64,000 nt of DNA from an uncultured Caldilineales bacterium. GTDB lineage: Bacteria; Chloroflexota; Anaerolineae; JAAEKA01. Numbering within the stretch: the first letter of the stretch is position 1; every line of letters begins with the position of its first letter. Under the pieces are notes generated by a model that saw only the letters and a list, made by a program, of their open reading frames with translations, was not told where the DNA came from and did not search any database. The stretch is from the NCBI GenBank assembly GCA_937907455.1, contig CALESQ010000111.1, positions 37,062 to 101,061 on the forward strand. Reading direction: 5' to 3'. Shown here piece after piece: positions 47,574-56,835 of the stretch. The translations under genes and the position numbers were made by a program.

Positions 47574-48916
47574 TACGCCTCCTCATCCTCGATGGCATAA
47601 AGCGCTTCGCGTAGATGGTATTGGGTGCCCGGCCACAAGCCCTCGACGCTCTCCAGGTCTAACGCCAGCCAGCGCTCCGAGGCGTCCGGCATTCCCACGG
47701 TTTGCTCCTCGCCGCGGTTGTCGAAGACCAGCGTCACGTTGCGCCCGGCGTCGTTGCGGTAGTGCAGGTAGCGGTGCCGGCGCACGCCGTACAAGTCGGT
47801 GAAAATCGCTCCTGTGCTGGCCTCGCCCTCAGCCGTCACTGGGTTGATGTAGGCGGTCGTCGTCGCGCCTAGCGCCTCTAGGTTGTCCTTGATGGTTACA
47901 ATCTGGCGGGTGCCGGGGCCAGGGTTGGCGTTGCCCCACGCGTAGTCACCGTGTTGCCAGGTCTCGAAGTTGGTCCAACCTGGCAGGGTCTCGACGGGCG
48001 CCGGAGCCTCATACAAATAGTCTAGCCGCAGCGAAACGACATCATCCTCTGTGGTGCTGCCCTGCGACGTGACGGTCAGCACGTACTCCTCGCCCGGCGT
48101 GAGCGTGCCAGGATATGTGTCGAGATCGACCAACCCCGACCACTCGCCGTTGTCAACCGACTGGTCGAAATCCAGCCCTGGGCCGGCGGTGGTAGGCCGG
48201 CCAGTGCGCCGGTGCAGAATGCCCGTGCCGTTGATGCCGATGAAGGTCGAGACCCAGGGGTCGCCGCCGTCGTCGGCGGGGTGGTAGGGCGCCACCTGGA
48301 AGAAGCTGTAGGCCAGGTAGCGGCAGCGGTGGATCATCGTGCCGGCAAATTTGGTCTCCAAGTGTAGCGCGCCGGGGTTGGCTGGCCTGGCGCGCACTAC
48401 CGGGAAGGTGGCCTGCGGTACGAGTAGCCTGTCTTCCAGTGCGACGGCGTAGGTGGACAGGGCTTGCCACTGCGCCGCGCTCGGCGTTGTCCCGTCGGCG
48501 AAGCTGGCCAGCAGGGGACCAGCGATGGCCGCCTGGCTCTGGCACAGCTTGTTCACCCGCAGCGCGCCAGTGCCATCCTTGATCGAAACCTCGTAGAACT
48601 CGTTGACCGTCAGGCCCAGCGCAGTCAGGTTGAGGGTGCCGCTGTAGTTGCCGGCGCTGTTGAATGTCGCCCTCACGCTGTTGTTGACATACAGCCGCCA
48701 GGGGAACGTCCCGCCGCCCAGGGTAATGTCGTAGTCCAGGCTGTTGACTTTGTGGCGAAACGCGCCGTTGAACGGCTTGTCCACAAAGGCGCATCCAGGG
48801 ATGGGCATCTGGTAGCCGAAGAAGGTGTCGCGCACGCCGTGAACGTAGCGTTGCAGTCCGTTGACGTGAAACGTTGCGCTGAGCACCTGGCCAGCGGTGA
48901 AAGTGGGTGCTGCCAT
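47573..48916 (-). CDS. Tail-tip or virion structural protein
   Basis: The product is 447 residues, beta-rich, with GLTVNEFYEVSIKDGTGALR and a jelly-roll-like C-terminal half. I chose the ATG at 48916 (MAAPTFTAGQVLSATFHVN), typical of phage structural proteins, rather than the longer frame from 48976. Located between tail tip and fibre. Confidence 0.65.
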   Translation of the reverse strand: MAAPTFTAGQVLSATFHVNGLQRYVHGVRDTFFGYQMPIPGCAFVDKPFNGAFRHKVNSLDYDITLGGGTFPWRLYVNNSVRATFNSAGNYSGTLNLTALGLTVNEFYEVSIKDGTGALRVNKLCQSQAAIAGPLLASFADGTTPSAAQWQALSTYAVALEDRLLVPQATFPVVRARPANPGALHLETKFAGTMIHRCRYLAYSFFQVAPYHPADDGGDPWVSTFIGINGTGILHRRTGRPTTAGPGLDFDQSVDNGEWSGLVDLDTYPGTLTPGEEYVLTVTSQGSTTEDDVVSLRLDYLYEAPAPVETLPGWTNFETWQHGDYAWGNANPGPGTRQIVTIKDNLEALGATTTAYINPVTAEGEASTGAIFTDLYGVRRHRYLHYRNDAGRNVTLVFDNRGEEQTVGMPDASERWLALDLESVEGLWPGTQYHLREALYAIEDEEA

Positions 48917-48917
48917 A

Positions 48918-50516
48918 TTAGTACCAAAGCCTCCCGCGATCCGCGCCAGGCCCATCGCCCAACTCGGACGTACCAATGATGAAGTAGTCGTCGTGCTCGC
49001 TCAGGTCGCCCAGCTCCATCAGACGCAGCGTTTGAATGTAGCCGCCGCCGCCCTCGTCGCCCCAGGTGATGCCCACCACCAGCGCCTCGACCGGCGCCTG
49101 GCTGCCCTGGGTGCGGGTGTCCACGAAGCGCACCAGGTCGCCCAGCTCCAACTGCGGGATGCCCCACACTTGGCGCAGCGTCCAGATCGGGCGCACCTGC
49201 CGGCAGCGCACGGCCAGCAGCTCGGCCAGCGCCGACCCCTGGGCCTTGGACTGCACGTAGATGTTGCCTTGCACCCGCTCGGACCAGGGTCCCTGGCCGG
49301 CCAGCGTGTTGGAGCGCAGCGTCCGCTGCCACGGGAACGGCAGCGGCGCAGGCGTGACGGTGACGGTGATCTCCTCGCTGGGTCCGCCCACCAGCGGCTG
49401 GCCGCGCAGCCGCAAATAGGTCAGGCGCGCGGCCTGCGTCGCGTCGTTGTTGACGGCCTGCACCTCGACGGCCTGGCCGTAGCTGTTGAGCAGGGTGATG
49501 GCCACGTTGTCGGTCACGTCGGCGCCGCCGGCGCTGGTGGCGTGGTAGTCGTTGTAGGGGTCTTCGGCGTCCGGCGCATATATCTCGATGGCGGCATAGT
49601 TGAAGCGCGCCTCCCAGGTGTCGGTCTCGCCTGGCATCAGCACGCGCAGCTCGTCCAGCGTGTACAGGTCGGTGTCCACCCCCTCGAAGCGCGGCGACCA
49701 CTCGACCGTCACCTCGGTGGCTAACTGGCGCGCGTCGGTGTCCGGCTCGGACAGGGTGTAGCCGTCCTCCGCAAAGTCCCACACCACGGCCTGGCCGATG
49801 AAGTGCAGCGGATTCCAGTAGCGCAGGATGCCGCGCTGATCGAAGAGAGCCATGCCGCCATCGGCCTCGGCGGTCGTCCAAATCTCATCGACCGCGCCTT
49901 CCTTGTCCATCCAGACGAACGGGATGGGCAGCACGCCAACCTCCAGGCTCATCTCGCCGGCGGCGATGCCGGCCTCGTCGGCCACGGTCCCGATCCACTG
50001 GTGCGGCAGTTGGTCGCGCGAGACGGGCAGGCTAAGCCGGTTCTGCATATAAATCCAGCCCCAATCCCGCACCTGGAAAGAGACGACAAATTGCGCGGTC
50101 TCCTTCCAGCCGGACACCGCGCCGGTAAAGACACAGACGTACTCCGCCCCGTTGGCGGTGATGTAGCCGCGCCAGATGCGCACCGGCACGCCGATGGGGC
50201 CGGCTGGGCTGTTGGCCTGGCCGATGTGGGCATAGAGCGCGCTGGCCGGGTTTTGCCAGGAGAAGCGCCCCTCCCGGTTCCACAGGTCCAGCCGGCCGCT
50301 GCCCACCGAGCCGGCGGCAATCAGGCGCTCGCCGGGCGGGTTGATGGCCAGTTGCACCCGGTCAGCCTTGACCCACTGCGACTCGTTAGTCCAGCCGGTC
50401 GCGCCGCGCGCGTCGCCGATCTCGCCTGAGCGATCCCAGGAGAACTCGACGTACAGACAGGGGCGCTGGCCGTAGGCGGAACAGGCGGCGGTCAGTTGGG
50501 ATGAAACGGTCTGCAT
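48918..50516 (-). CDS. Tail-tip/hub protein
   Basis: The product is 532 residues. It opens with FSWDRSGEIGDARGATGWTN and includes DVTDNVAITLLNSYGQAVEV and a C-terminal IPQLELGDLVRFVDTRTQGS, features of baseplate-hub proteins that follow the distal tail protein in siphoviruses. Order after tape measure and distal tail supports the call. Confidence 0.7.
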   Translation of the reverse strand: MQTVSSQLTAACSAYGQRPCLYVEFSWDRSGEIGDARGATGWTNESQWVKADRVQLAINPPGERLIAAGSVGSGRLDLWNREGRFSWQNPASALYAHIGQANSPAGPIGVPVRIWRGYITANGAEYVCVFTGAVSGWKETAQFVVSFQVRDWGWIYMQNRLSLPVSRDQLPHQWIGTVADEAGIAAGEMSLEVGVLPIPFVWMDKEGAVDEIWTTAEADGGMALFDQRGILRYWNPLHFIGQAVVWDFAEDGYTLSEPDTDARQLATEVTVEWSPRFEGVDTDLYTLDELRVLMPGETDTWEARFNYAAIEIYAPDAEDPYNDYHATSAGGADVTDNVAITLLNSYGQAVEVQAVNNDATQAARLTYLRLRGQPLVGGPSEEITVTVTPAPLPFPWQRTLRSNTLAGQGPWSERVQGNIYVQSKAQGSALAELLAVRCRQVRPIWTLRQVWGIPQLELGDLVRFVDTRTQGSQAPVEALVVGITWGDEGGGGYIQTLRLMELGDLSEHDDYFIIGTSELGDGPGADRGRLWY

Positions 50517-50885
50517 CTATGCCTCGACGACGGTGAAGGAAACGTTGTAAAGCACGCGGCTTTGGTGCGGATCGTACCAGTGCGCCTCAGCCCAGCTCGC
50601 CAGATCTACAAACGCGGTGAGGGTCAGGCCGTTGGGGAAGACGATAGTGGTCGATGTGGCGATATAGCCGCCGTAAGCTGCCCAGACGGTAGCGCGCTCG
50701 GCTGCGGTCAGGCCCTTCCAGACCACGCGCACGCGCCACTTGTTGGCGACGTGCTGCACCCGATAGGTGGCGTCGGCGGTGCGGCCCGACACGCCAATCG
50801 GGAAATACTCCATCTGGATGCCGTCGTCCTGCGCCGGCAGCGGCATCGGCTGGCTGTTGAAGGTGAACGTGTAGCTGGCCGTCAT
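50517..50885 (-). CDS. Distal-tail-like protein
   Basis: The product is 122 residues (YTFTFNSQPMPLPAQDDGIQ, VLYNVSFTVVEA), beta-rich, directly downstream of the tape measure and coupled by ATGA. Size and position match distal tail or tail-adaptor proteins. Confidence 0.65.
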   Translation of the reverse strand: MTASYTFTFNSQPMPLPAQDDGIQMEYFPIGVSGRTADATYRVQHVANKWRVRVVWKGLTAAERATVWAAYGGYIATSTTIVFPNGLTLTAFVDLASWAEAHWYDPHQSRVLYNVSFTVVEA

Positions 50886-53800
50886 GGTAGTGAGCCGCCT
50901 CCGCTCTGGTTGAGGATGGCCGCCACTTCGGGCGCGACCAGCTCCGCGATACGCCGGCGGGCCTGGCCGGCGTTGGTCTCCATCGCCGTCAGAAAAGCCG
51001 CACCGACGGTGTTGCCCATCGACGTGCCGATGGTCTCGAAGACTGCCGCCTGGCCGGCGAAGTCCGTAGACCAACTGGCGGCCACGCTGCCGGCGATGTT
51101 GGTAGTCAGCAGGTAGGTCTCTGCGCCTTCCTCAACTAACTCAATCGCCCGTGCGCCGGCCAGTTGCAGGTCGGTGGCAGCCTCCTCGACTTTCACCAAC
51201 TCGCCGGCGTCGATTGGCGCGATGCCGGAAGGCGAGTCGGCGGGGTCAAAGACATCTTCTGGATTGACGCCTGGCTTGACCGGGATTACCAGGGACGGCG
51301 AGTCGTACTCGGTCAGCCAGTCCTTGACCAGCGTGTCGGGCGAGAAGTCCTCGATCATCTTTAGCATGGTGGGCAAGCTGATCTCGCCGACTTGCGAGAC
51401 GACATTTTCGTTAGCGTTCTCTTCGGCCTTGAAGAGCGCCTCGAAGGTCAGCCTTGGCTCGCCCATGCCCAGCGCTTCCTCGACCTGCTTGCGCCGGTCC
51501 TCCTCGGAGCCGGACAGCAAGCCGCGCGCGTCCAGCTCAGAGAGGGCCACGTCCAGGGTGTACTCCCTGGCGGCCTCCCGGTCGAGTTGGGCCTGGAAAT
51601 TGGCGGCGAAGGCGTCCCAGTCGATCAAGTCGGCCCGCTCCAGGTTGCGCACAGAGGCGGAGGCGTTGGTCGCCCAGGATTTCAGCGCCGCTTCGCTGCC
51701 GGCCAGCACGTCGGGCGGTATCTCCAGGATAGCCGCCCAGTCCGGGTGGGCTTGCAACTCGGCAAAGCCGCGCGCCGCCACCGCGTCCAGCCGGCGAGCC
51801 GCCTCCAACGGCGCGTCCTCGTAGGTGCCGGCCAGCGTGTCGGCGAAGTCCTGCGCCGTGACGGTGGCCCCCTCCATCAGCGCGCTTTCAATCTTGCTGC
51901 GCAGCTCGCCCACGCTCAGGCCGATGTCCTCGAAGGCGCTCTTGGCCGACTGCGCCACCTGGGTGAAGGCCGGGTCGGCCTTGTTGACCATATCGGTCAG
52001 GAAGGCGGTGAAGTCGTCGGCGGCCACCTGCTGACCCAACTTCGAGTCGTCAGCAATGGTGGTCCAATACTGCGCATTCTCTTTGATGGCGGTGTCGTAG
52101 AACTTCTTGGCTGTGTCGGCGTCGTACAGCCGGCCAATGCGTCGCGCCAAGCCCTCGATGGTGCTCTCGATGCCCGACTGGATATTGAGCGCCACGTCGA
52201 TGCTGATCGGGTCCAGGGCAGCCGAACGCAGCCGGGCGATGGCGGCGGCCAGCGAGTCGGCCGGCCCAATCTGCGCCAGCATCTCCGGCGACATGACGCC
52301 CAGCGAAGCCACGAAGTCGCCGATCTCGGCGTCGGCCCCGTCAAAGGCCGTCACCAGGAAGCGCACGCGATCCTCCAGGACAGGAATCGCAGCCGCGGAG
52401 GCCATTACCTGCACCTGGTTGGCGGCCAGCGTGTCAGCCGTCGCTTGTAGCTCCTGGTTGGCGCTGGCAAGCCGCGGGTTGAGCGCGGCCCAGGCGTCGC
52501 CCCACTCCCGCAGCCGGTTCACGTCCATCGTGGCCGTGATGTCGGGCATCTCCGGCAGGGCTTGCAGCGCACCCTCGCCCTGGAGGATGGCGGTCAGGAA
52601 CTGCTGCTGCACCGCCGCCAGGCCCGTCGCCTGCTCGCGCGCATCGGCCAACGCAGCGGCAAAGCCCTGCGCCACGATCACGGCCTGGCTCTGCTCCCAG
52701 CGGGTCAGCATGGCTTGCAGCTCAGCGTTAGCCTCGGCGGTTGCAGGGGAGAGCGCCTCCATCTCGTTGCCCCAGGCCCGCATCTTCTCCACGTCCAGGT
52801 TGGCCGACATATCCGGCATCTCTGCCACGGACGCGCCCGACTCGGCGGCCCGGATAAACCCCTCCATCTCGGCAATGGCGCCGGCAAACTGGCCCTCCAG
52901 CGCGTTGACGCCGATGATCCCCTCGCGCGCTTTAGCCAGGGCAGCGGCAAAAGTGGTGGTGGCGTCGGCGGCCTTCTGGGTGTCGGCCGCGCCGGCCCGG
53001 AAGGCGTCAAATGCTCTCAGCTCTGGATTGGCAGCTTGGCGCTTCCACTCCTCCCCTGCCTCGGTCGCGCCTGCCAGCCCCTCGGCGATGGCTTTTATGC
53101 CGGCGACGTACTCATCAGTAGTGACCGCCGTCCTGCGCAATTCCGTGAAAGCGTCGCTTGCGGCCTTGGCTTGCACAACCAGCGCAAAGCCCGCCTTTAT
53201 CTCACCGGCGGCCAGCAACTCGTCGACCAGGCCCTCGGCTGCCTTACGCGTTGCTTCAAGTTCATTAATCGCCGCCATCTGGCGCGCGGAGTCACTGAAG
53301 GCGTTGCCGAAGGCGCCGATGCCGTCTAGGATGCCCTGGAAGAGCTTCCCTTCTGCTACCGCCTTGGCCAGCTCATCCTTGACGCTGGCGATGGCTGTTG
53401 GCAACTCTGCTAAGCGCTCTTCAACGGTGGCGCTCTCCAGCCCCAGCTCGCGCATCATCGGCACCGCAGCGGCAATGGCGGCGTCGGCGGCGATCATTTG
53501 CTTCTCGGTCTTGCTCAGGCTGCCCACCAGCCGGCCGTTGGCCTCGGCCCACGCCTCGTTGGCGGCGGTCAGGTTGACAAAGACGCCCTGCGCGTGTAAT
53601 CCGGCCTCGTCCAGGGCCAACACCGATTGCGTGATGCCCTGGAAGGCCGCGGCCGTCTCGCGCCCGGTCAGTTGGGCAGACGCCCTGGCCGCGTCGTAAA
53701 GCTGCGGTAGCTTTTCCGCCACCTCCTCGGCGCCGCGCAGGATCAACTGGTTGGCCTGTTTCATCAGCTCGCCGGCGGTCACAGCGCCGCGCGATGCCTC

Positions 53801-54409
53801 CTCCAGGCCGGCCAACAACTCGCTTGAGTCGATGCCGCGCGCGCCGGACAGCGCCCGGAAGCTGCGCTCGACCAGCAGCAACTCCTCGCCCAACATACCC
53901 TGGCTTTTGATGAAGTTGAAGACCGCCCCTGTGACCGTAGCCACAGCGCCGGCCACTCCCAGCGCCGCCTTGCCGTACTTGAGCAGCGAGCTGTAGGCCT
54001 CTATGCCCTTAGCGGCCGCGCCGCCCAGGCTGCCTTTCAAGCCTTCGACTGCCTCCTGCGCGCCGGCCAGGAAGTCGGTCTCGACGGCGGACAGTTGTTC
54101 GCCGCCGGCCAACTTCTCTTGGAGCCGGTCAACTTCTTTTTGCAGCTCGGCCAGTTGAGCGTCGGCCTCGTCGGTGTCCACCTCGGCGCGCAAGCCGGCC
54201 AACGCCTCTTGAAGTTTTTCGACTTCGGCCAGTTGGCTCTCGATGACCTGCTTGATGGCCTCTTCGGCAGCCGACGTGTCCGCCGACGGGGACAGGCCGA
54301 TCTCGTCCAGGGCGCGCTCGGCCTCGCTGGCGCGCTTCTCCAGCGCGTCGAACGTGTCGTCGAAGTCTCCGTCGATTACGATCCGACCGCCAATGTCAAA
54401 GGCGCTCAT
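50882..54409 (-). CDS. Tail tape-measure protein
   Basis: The product is 1175 residues, mainly helical with long coiled coils (AEVEKLQEALAGLRAEVDTD), a hydrophobic stretch (ALGVAGAVATVTGAVFNFIK, about 160-180) and repeated segments containing the phrase PDITATMDVNRLREWGDA and variants (about 500-640). Its length sets tail length, roughly 1.5 angstrom per residue by the usual rule. ATG overlaps the end of the frameshift product. Confidence 0.88.
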   Translation of the reverse strand: MSAFDIGGRIVIDGDFDDTFDALEKRASEAERALDEIGLSPSADTSAAEEAIKQVIESQLAEVEKLQEALAGLRAEVDTDEADAQLAELQKEVDRLQEKLAGGEQLSAVETDFLAGAQEAVEGLKGSLGGAAAKGIEAYSSLLKYGKAALGVAGAVATVTGAVFNFIKSQGMLGEELLLVERSFRALSGARGIDSSELLAGLEEASRGAVTAGELMKQANQLILRGAEEVAEKLPQLYDAARASAQLTGRETAAAFQGITQSVLALDEAGLHAQGVFVNLTAANEAWAEANGRLVGSLSKTEKQMIAADAAIAAAVPMMRELGLESATVEERLAELPTAIASVKDELAKAVAEGKLFQGILDGIGAFGNAFSDSARQMAAINELEATRKAAEGLVDELLAAGEIKAGFALVVQAKAASDAFTELRRTAVTTDEYVAGIKAIAEGLAGATEAGEEWKRQAANPELRAFDAFRAGAADTQKAADATTTFAAALAKAREGIIGVNALEGQFAGAIAEMEGFIRAAESGASVAEMPDMSANLDVEKMRAWGNEMEALSPATAEANAELQAMLTRWEQSQAVIVAQGFAAALADAREQATGLAAVQQQFLTAILQGEGALQALPEMPDITATMDVNRLREWGDAWAALNPRLASANQELQATADTLAANQVQVMASAAAIPVLEDRVRFLVTAFDGADAEIGDFVASLGVMSPEMLAQIGPADSLAAAIARLRSAALDPISIDVALNIQSGIESTIEGLARRIGRLYDADTAKKFYDTAIKENAQYWTTIADDSKLGQQVAADDFTAFLTDMVNKADPAFTQVAQSAKSAFEDIGLSVGELRSKIESALMEGATVTAQDFADTLAGTYEDAPLEAARRLDAVAARGFAELQAHPDWAAILEIPPDVLAGSEAALKSWATNASASVRNLERADLIDWDAFAANFQAQLDREAAREYTLDVALSELDARGLLSGSEEDRRKQVEEALGMGEPRLTFEALFKAEENANENVVSQVGEISLPTMLKMIEDFSPDTLVKDWLTEYDSPSLVIPVKPGVNPEDVFDPADSPSGIAPIDAGELVKVEEAATDLQLAGARAIELVEEGAETYLLTTNIAGSVAASWSTDFAGQAAVFETIGTSMGNTVGAAFLTAMETNAGQARRRIAELVAPEVAAILNQSGGGSLP

Positions 54410-54669
54410 GGGTCAACCTTTTTCGATAGCTCTTCCATCGTGTGCCTGGGTATGCGCGGCTGCTTGCGCATCGGGATCGCGCCCGGCTTCATGGGCTTGC
54501 CTGGCTGGTAGTCGATCTTGCCGCCCGGCCGTTTCTCGCTGGCCAGCGCTGTGGCTGCCACCTGCACCTGCGCCGCTGTCATGGTGGCAGCCGGGAAAGG
54601 CCACGGCCATTGCCCGTAGCGCTCCGCTAAGCGGGCCTTCGCCCGCGTAGCCGATCCCACGAGAAAGGG
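54406..54669 (-). CDS. Tail assembly chaperone, frameshift (T) extension
   Basis: This frame has no start of its own and is reached by a -1 shift from the upstream chaperone gene. It adds about 87 residues (FLVGSATRAKARLAERYGQW, then a basic tail KPMKPGAIPMRKQPRIPRHT). It ends on the tape-measure ATG, as in lambda G/GT. The GT product should bind the tape measure and recruit tail tube protein. Confidence 0.75.
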   Translation of the reverse strand, partial: PFLVGSATRAKARLAERYGQWPWPFPAATMTAAQVQVAATALASEKRPGGKIDYQPGKPMKPGAIPMRKQPRIPRHTMEELSKKVDP

Positions 54670-55208
54670 GCCTGGCGCACCTGCCCCAGCACCGTCCAGA
54701 TGGCCGGCCGCGCGCCGTCTTTCACGCGCAAAGGGAGCCGCTCCCACTGCTGGGCGAAGTCGGCCGCGCGCAGGTCTAACACCGGCTTGCCGTGCTCGTC
54801 CTGCAACAGGCGCTGCGTCAGGTAGCGGTCGCGCGCCAGCAAGGCCCGCTCGCCGGCCAACTCGTCGGCCAGGGTGCGCTTGTCCAGCGTGCGCTGAAGG
54901 GAGGCGATGCGGTCCAGCAGCGCGTCTTTCTCGGCGGAGCCGTCCTCGGCCTCCCGAAAACGCTTGTCGGCGTCCTTGATCATCGACTCGTACATCTCGC
55001 GCTCTTGCTGGGAGCACGGCTCGTCCTTCATCGCTTGGAGGGCAGGGTCGGCCAGCCAGCGCCGGCGCATCAGCCGCTCCATCGCGATGGCGTCGTCGTA
55101 TTCCTCGGTCGTTGGCGGTCGGACGAGGAAGGTGGCGCCGTCCACAGTGAACGGCGCGCCCTTCCCGTCCAGGATTTCCGCCAGGGTGGTGTCCTGGGGG
55201 TCATCCAT
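54627..55208 (-). CDS. Tail assembly chaperone (G)
   Basis: The product is 193 residues. FTVDGATFLVRPPTTEEYDD and DRIASLQRTLDKRTLADELA are typical of the acidic helical chaperone between tail tube and tape measure. A slippery heptamer lies ten codons before the stop, so a minority of ribosomes should make the longer GT form. Confidence 0.75.
   Translation of the reverse strand: MDDPQDTTLAEILDGKGAPFTVDGATFLVRPPTTEEYDDAIAMERLMRRRWLADPALQAMKDEPCSQQEREMYESMIKDADKRFREAEDGSAEKDALLDRIASLQRTLDKRTLADELAGERALLARDRYLTQRLLQDEHGKPVLDLRAADFAQQWERLPLRVKDGARPAIWTVLGQVRQAPFSWDRLRGRRPA
54663..54669 (-). promoter_or_regulatory. Slippery heptamer for -1 frameshift
   Basis: In mRNA sense C CCU UUC, an exact X-XXY-YYZ pattern in the zero frame (codons GCC CCU UUC). 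Slipping back one base moves into the T frame, which is open from here to the tape-measure start. Confidence 0.65.
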
Positions 55209-55210
55209 GC

Positions 55211-55720
55211 TTACACCCCCGCGCCGGGAATGATGTAGTACGCCACCGCCGCGCCCGAAAGCTCGGCAATGCGCACGTCGCCATCCGCGTCCAGCGGGAT
55301 CGACAGGTTAAACGGCTTGAACTCGTTGATGTACTCGGTGAAGAGTATCGCCGCTGCCGTGGTGATCCCGTCGAAGTTGACGATCTTCAGGTCGGCCTTG
55401 ACGGTCGGGTCGAGCTGAATGACCTCGGTGCCTACCCAGCCGCCGCCAGGGCGAACGTTGCCCAGGAAGCGGCCCAGCTCCTCGATGTCGTCCTCGACGT
55501 AGACGTTGAGGGTGATGTCGGTCGTGACCTGGCCGGCGACCCGGAGCTTGTTCTTGTCGCCGATCCGGTTGTACTCCTGCACGTCCGCGGCCTGCGCCGG
55601 GCTGGCCACGCGCCCCTGGTCGATCAGGGTCCAGGCGGCCTCGCCGGGGAACTTGTGATAGAGCAGGCTCAGGAACTGCTGGCGCACGTCCAGAGAGGCG
55701 TTGAAGTTGTCTCTTGTCAT
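55211..55720 (-). CDS. Major tail tube protein
   Basis: The product is 169 residues, beta-rich (VTTDITLNVYVEDDIEELGR, KADLKIVNFDGITTAAAILF), just upstream of the G/GT pair. Size and place fit the tail tube subunit. Confidence 0.75.
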   Translation of the reverse strand: MTRDNFNASLDVRQQFLSLLYHKFPGEAAWTLIDQGRVASPAQAADVQEYNRIGDKNKLRVAGQVTTDITLNVYVEDDIEELGRFLGNVRPGGGWVGTEVIQLDPTVKADLKIVNFDGITTAAAILFTEYINEFKPFNLSIPLDADGDVRIAELSGAAVAYYIIPGAGV

Positions 55721-55726
55721 CGGAGA

Positions 55727-56134
55727 TTACTCCTGATGTGGGAATGTGACCGTCAAGTACCAGGCGAAGCCGTGATCCTCCTGGGCGGTGCCGGTCTGGT
55801 TTTGATGCCGCTGGCCGTCGCTGAATGCGCAGTCCACGCGGCTGCCGTTGGCCTCGAAGGAGGCCACGGTTTGTTGCAGCGCCAGCACCGCATCCAGCAT
55901 TCCCGTCAAGCCCGGCGCCTCGTTCTGTGCGAACACGTAGAGGCGCAGACCCAGCGTTTGCCGCGCGGCGCGCTGCCCGATTCGGTTGCCGGCCGGGGCC
56001 AGCGTCGCTATTTCCAAAGCTGCGATTGGCGGCTCCAGCGCCGGGCGCGCCCAGTTCGGAAACGCTCGAACTACTTGAGTTGCCAGGGCGGTCGCAGTCG
56101 CTTGGACAAGGTAAGAGTAGATTTCGGTGATCAT
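55727..56134 (-). CDS. Tail terminator/completion protein
   Basis: The product is 135 residues. IYSYLVQATATALATQVVRA and GFAWYLTVTFPHQE resemble the small alpha/beta tail-completion proteins. It lies before the tail tube gene and overlaps the upstream GGQW gene. Confidence 0.65.
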   Translation of the reverse strand: MITEIYSYLVQATATALATQVVRAFPNWARPALEPPIAALEIATLAPAGNRIGQRAARQTLGLRLYVFAQNEAPGLTGMLDAVLALQQTVASFEANGSRVDCAFSDGQRHQNQTGTAQEDHGFAWYLTVTFPHQE

Positions 56135-56835
56135 TTCACCACCAGTCGGACGGTGGGCCGGCGCGCCTTGGCGGCGGATGGCCTCTTGGTCGGCGGACGG
56201 GAGCTGAGAATGCTGCGAACCTCAGTCATCGCGCGCGCCGAGACAGCAAAGTTGTTACCATGCGTCCCGCCAGTAACGCCATTAAGGATGGCGGCCGCCA
56301 CCTTCTTTGCCGTCCTTAGATCGTACTTCTTTCCAAGAAGCACGTTGGTGCTGTTTCTGTAGCCGCCGCCGCTTGAGAATTTGTGCTCGATGCCCCACTC
56401 CGGAGAGCTTTCGTGCTTGATTATGGTTAAGTTCACTCGTTTTCCGTACTCTCCGCGCGCCGCTTCTATCTCGGTAAAATGTCCGTAGCTCGCTTGCTTT
56501 CCAAATTCAACAGCGCCTGTGACCTCAAAGTTTGGTTCGCTGCCTTCTAGTGTGTCGTACCCGATTTCAGCGCTTTGCCCGCCGCCGGCCGCGCTCGTAT
56601 CGTCAACCCACTGACCGCCGTCGGGGCTGCCTTTGGGTGCGCGCGGTTGGCTGGGGTTGTAGCCTTTCTCAACCACCAGCCGCACCACCGGCCGGCGCGC
56701 CTTCTTAGCCGCCTGCCTGGGCAGATGCTTGTCGGCCACGTAGCCGGGGACCTCCTGCTCTTTGTTGAGCTGGACGGCAATCAGCCAGTCGGCGTCTTCG
56801 TCGGTCTCGATCCATACTCTTGGCTCGTCGCTCAT
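56131..56835 (-). CDS. GGQW-tagged protein, unknown C-terminal domain
   Basis: The product is 234 residues. Residues 1-40 (DEDADWLIAVQLNKEQEVPG) match the small gene at 61161. The tag YNPSQPRAPKGSPDGGQW (about 58-76) is followed by an unfamiliar alpha/beta domain. The C-terminus KARRPTVRLVVK repeats a phrase before the tag (KARRPVVRLVVE), an internal duplication. Overlaps both neighbours, so it is part of the late operon. Confidence 0.65.
   Translation of the reverse strand: MSDEPRVWIETDEDADWLIAVQLNKEQEVPGYVADKHLPRQAAKKARRPVVRLVVEKGYNPSQPRAPKGSPDGGQWVDDTSAAGGGQSAEIGYDTLEGSEPNFEVTGAVEFGKQASYGHFTEIEAARGEYGKRVNLTIIKHESSPEWGIEHKFSSGGGYRNSTNVLLGKKYDLRTAKKVAAAILNGVTGGTHGNNFAVSARAMTEVRSILSSRPPTKRPSAAKARRPTVRLVVK

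Noticed and set aside
52107..53699. A 530-residue plus-strand open frame rich in Ser and Ala
   Set aside because: Antisense of the tape-measure gene, caused by its helical Ala/Glu codons.
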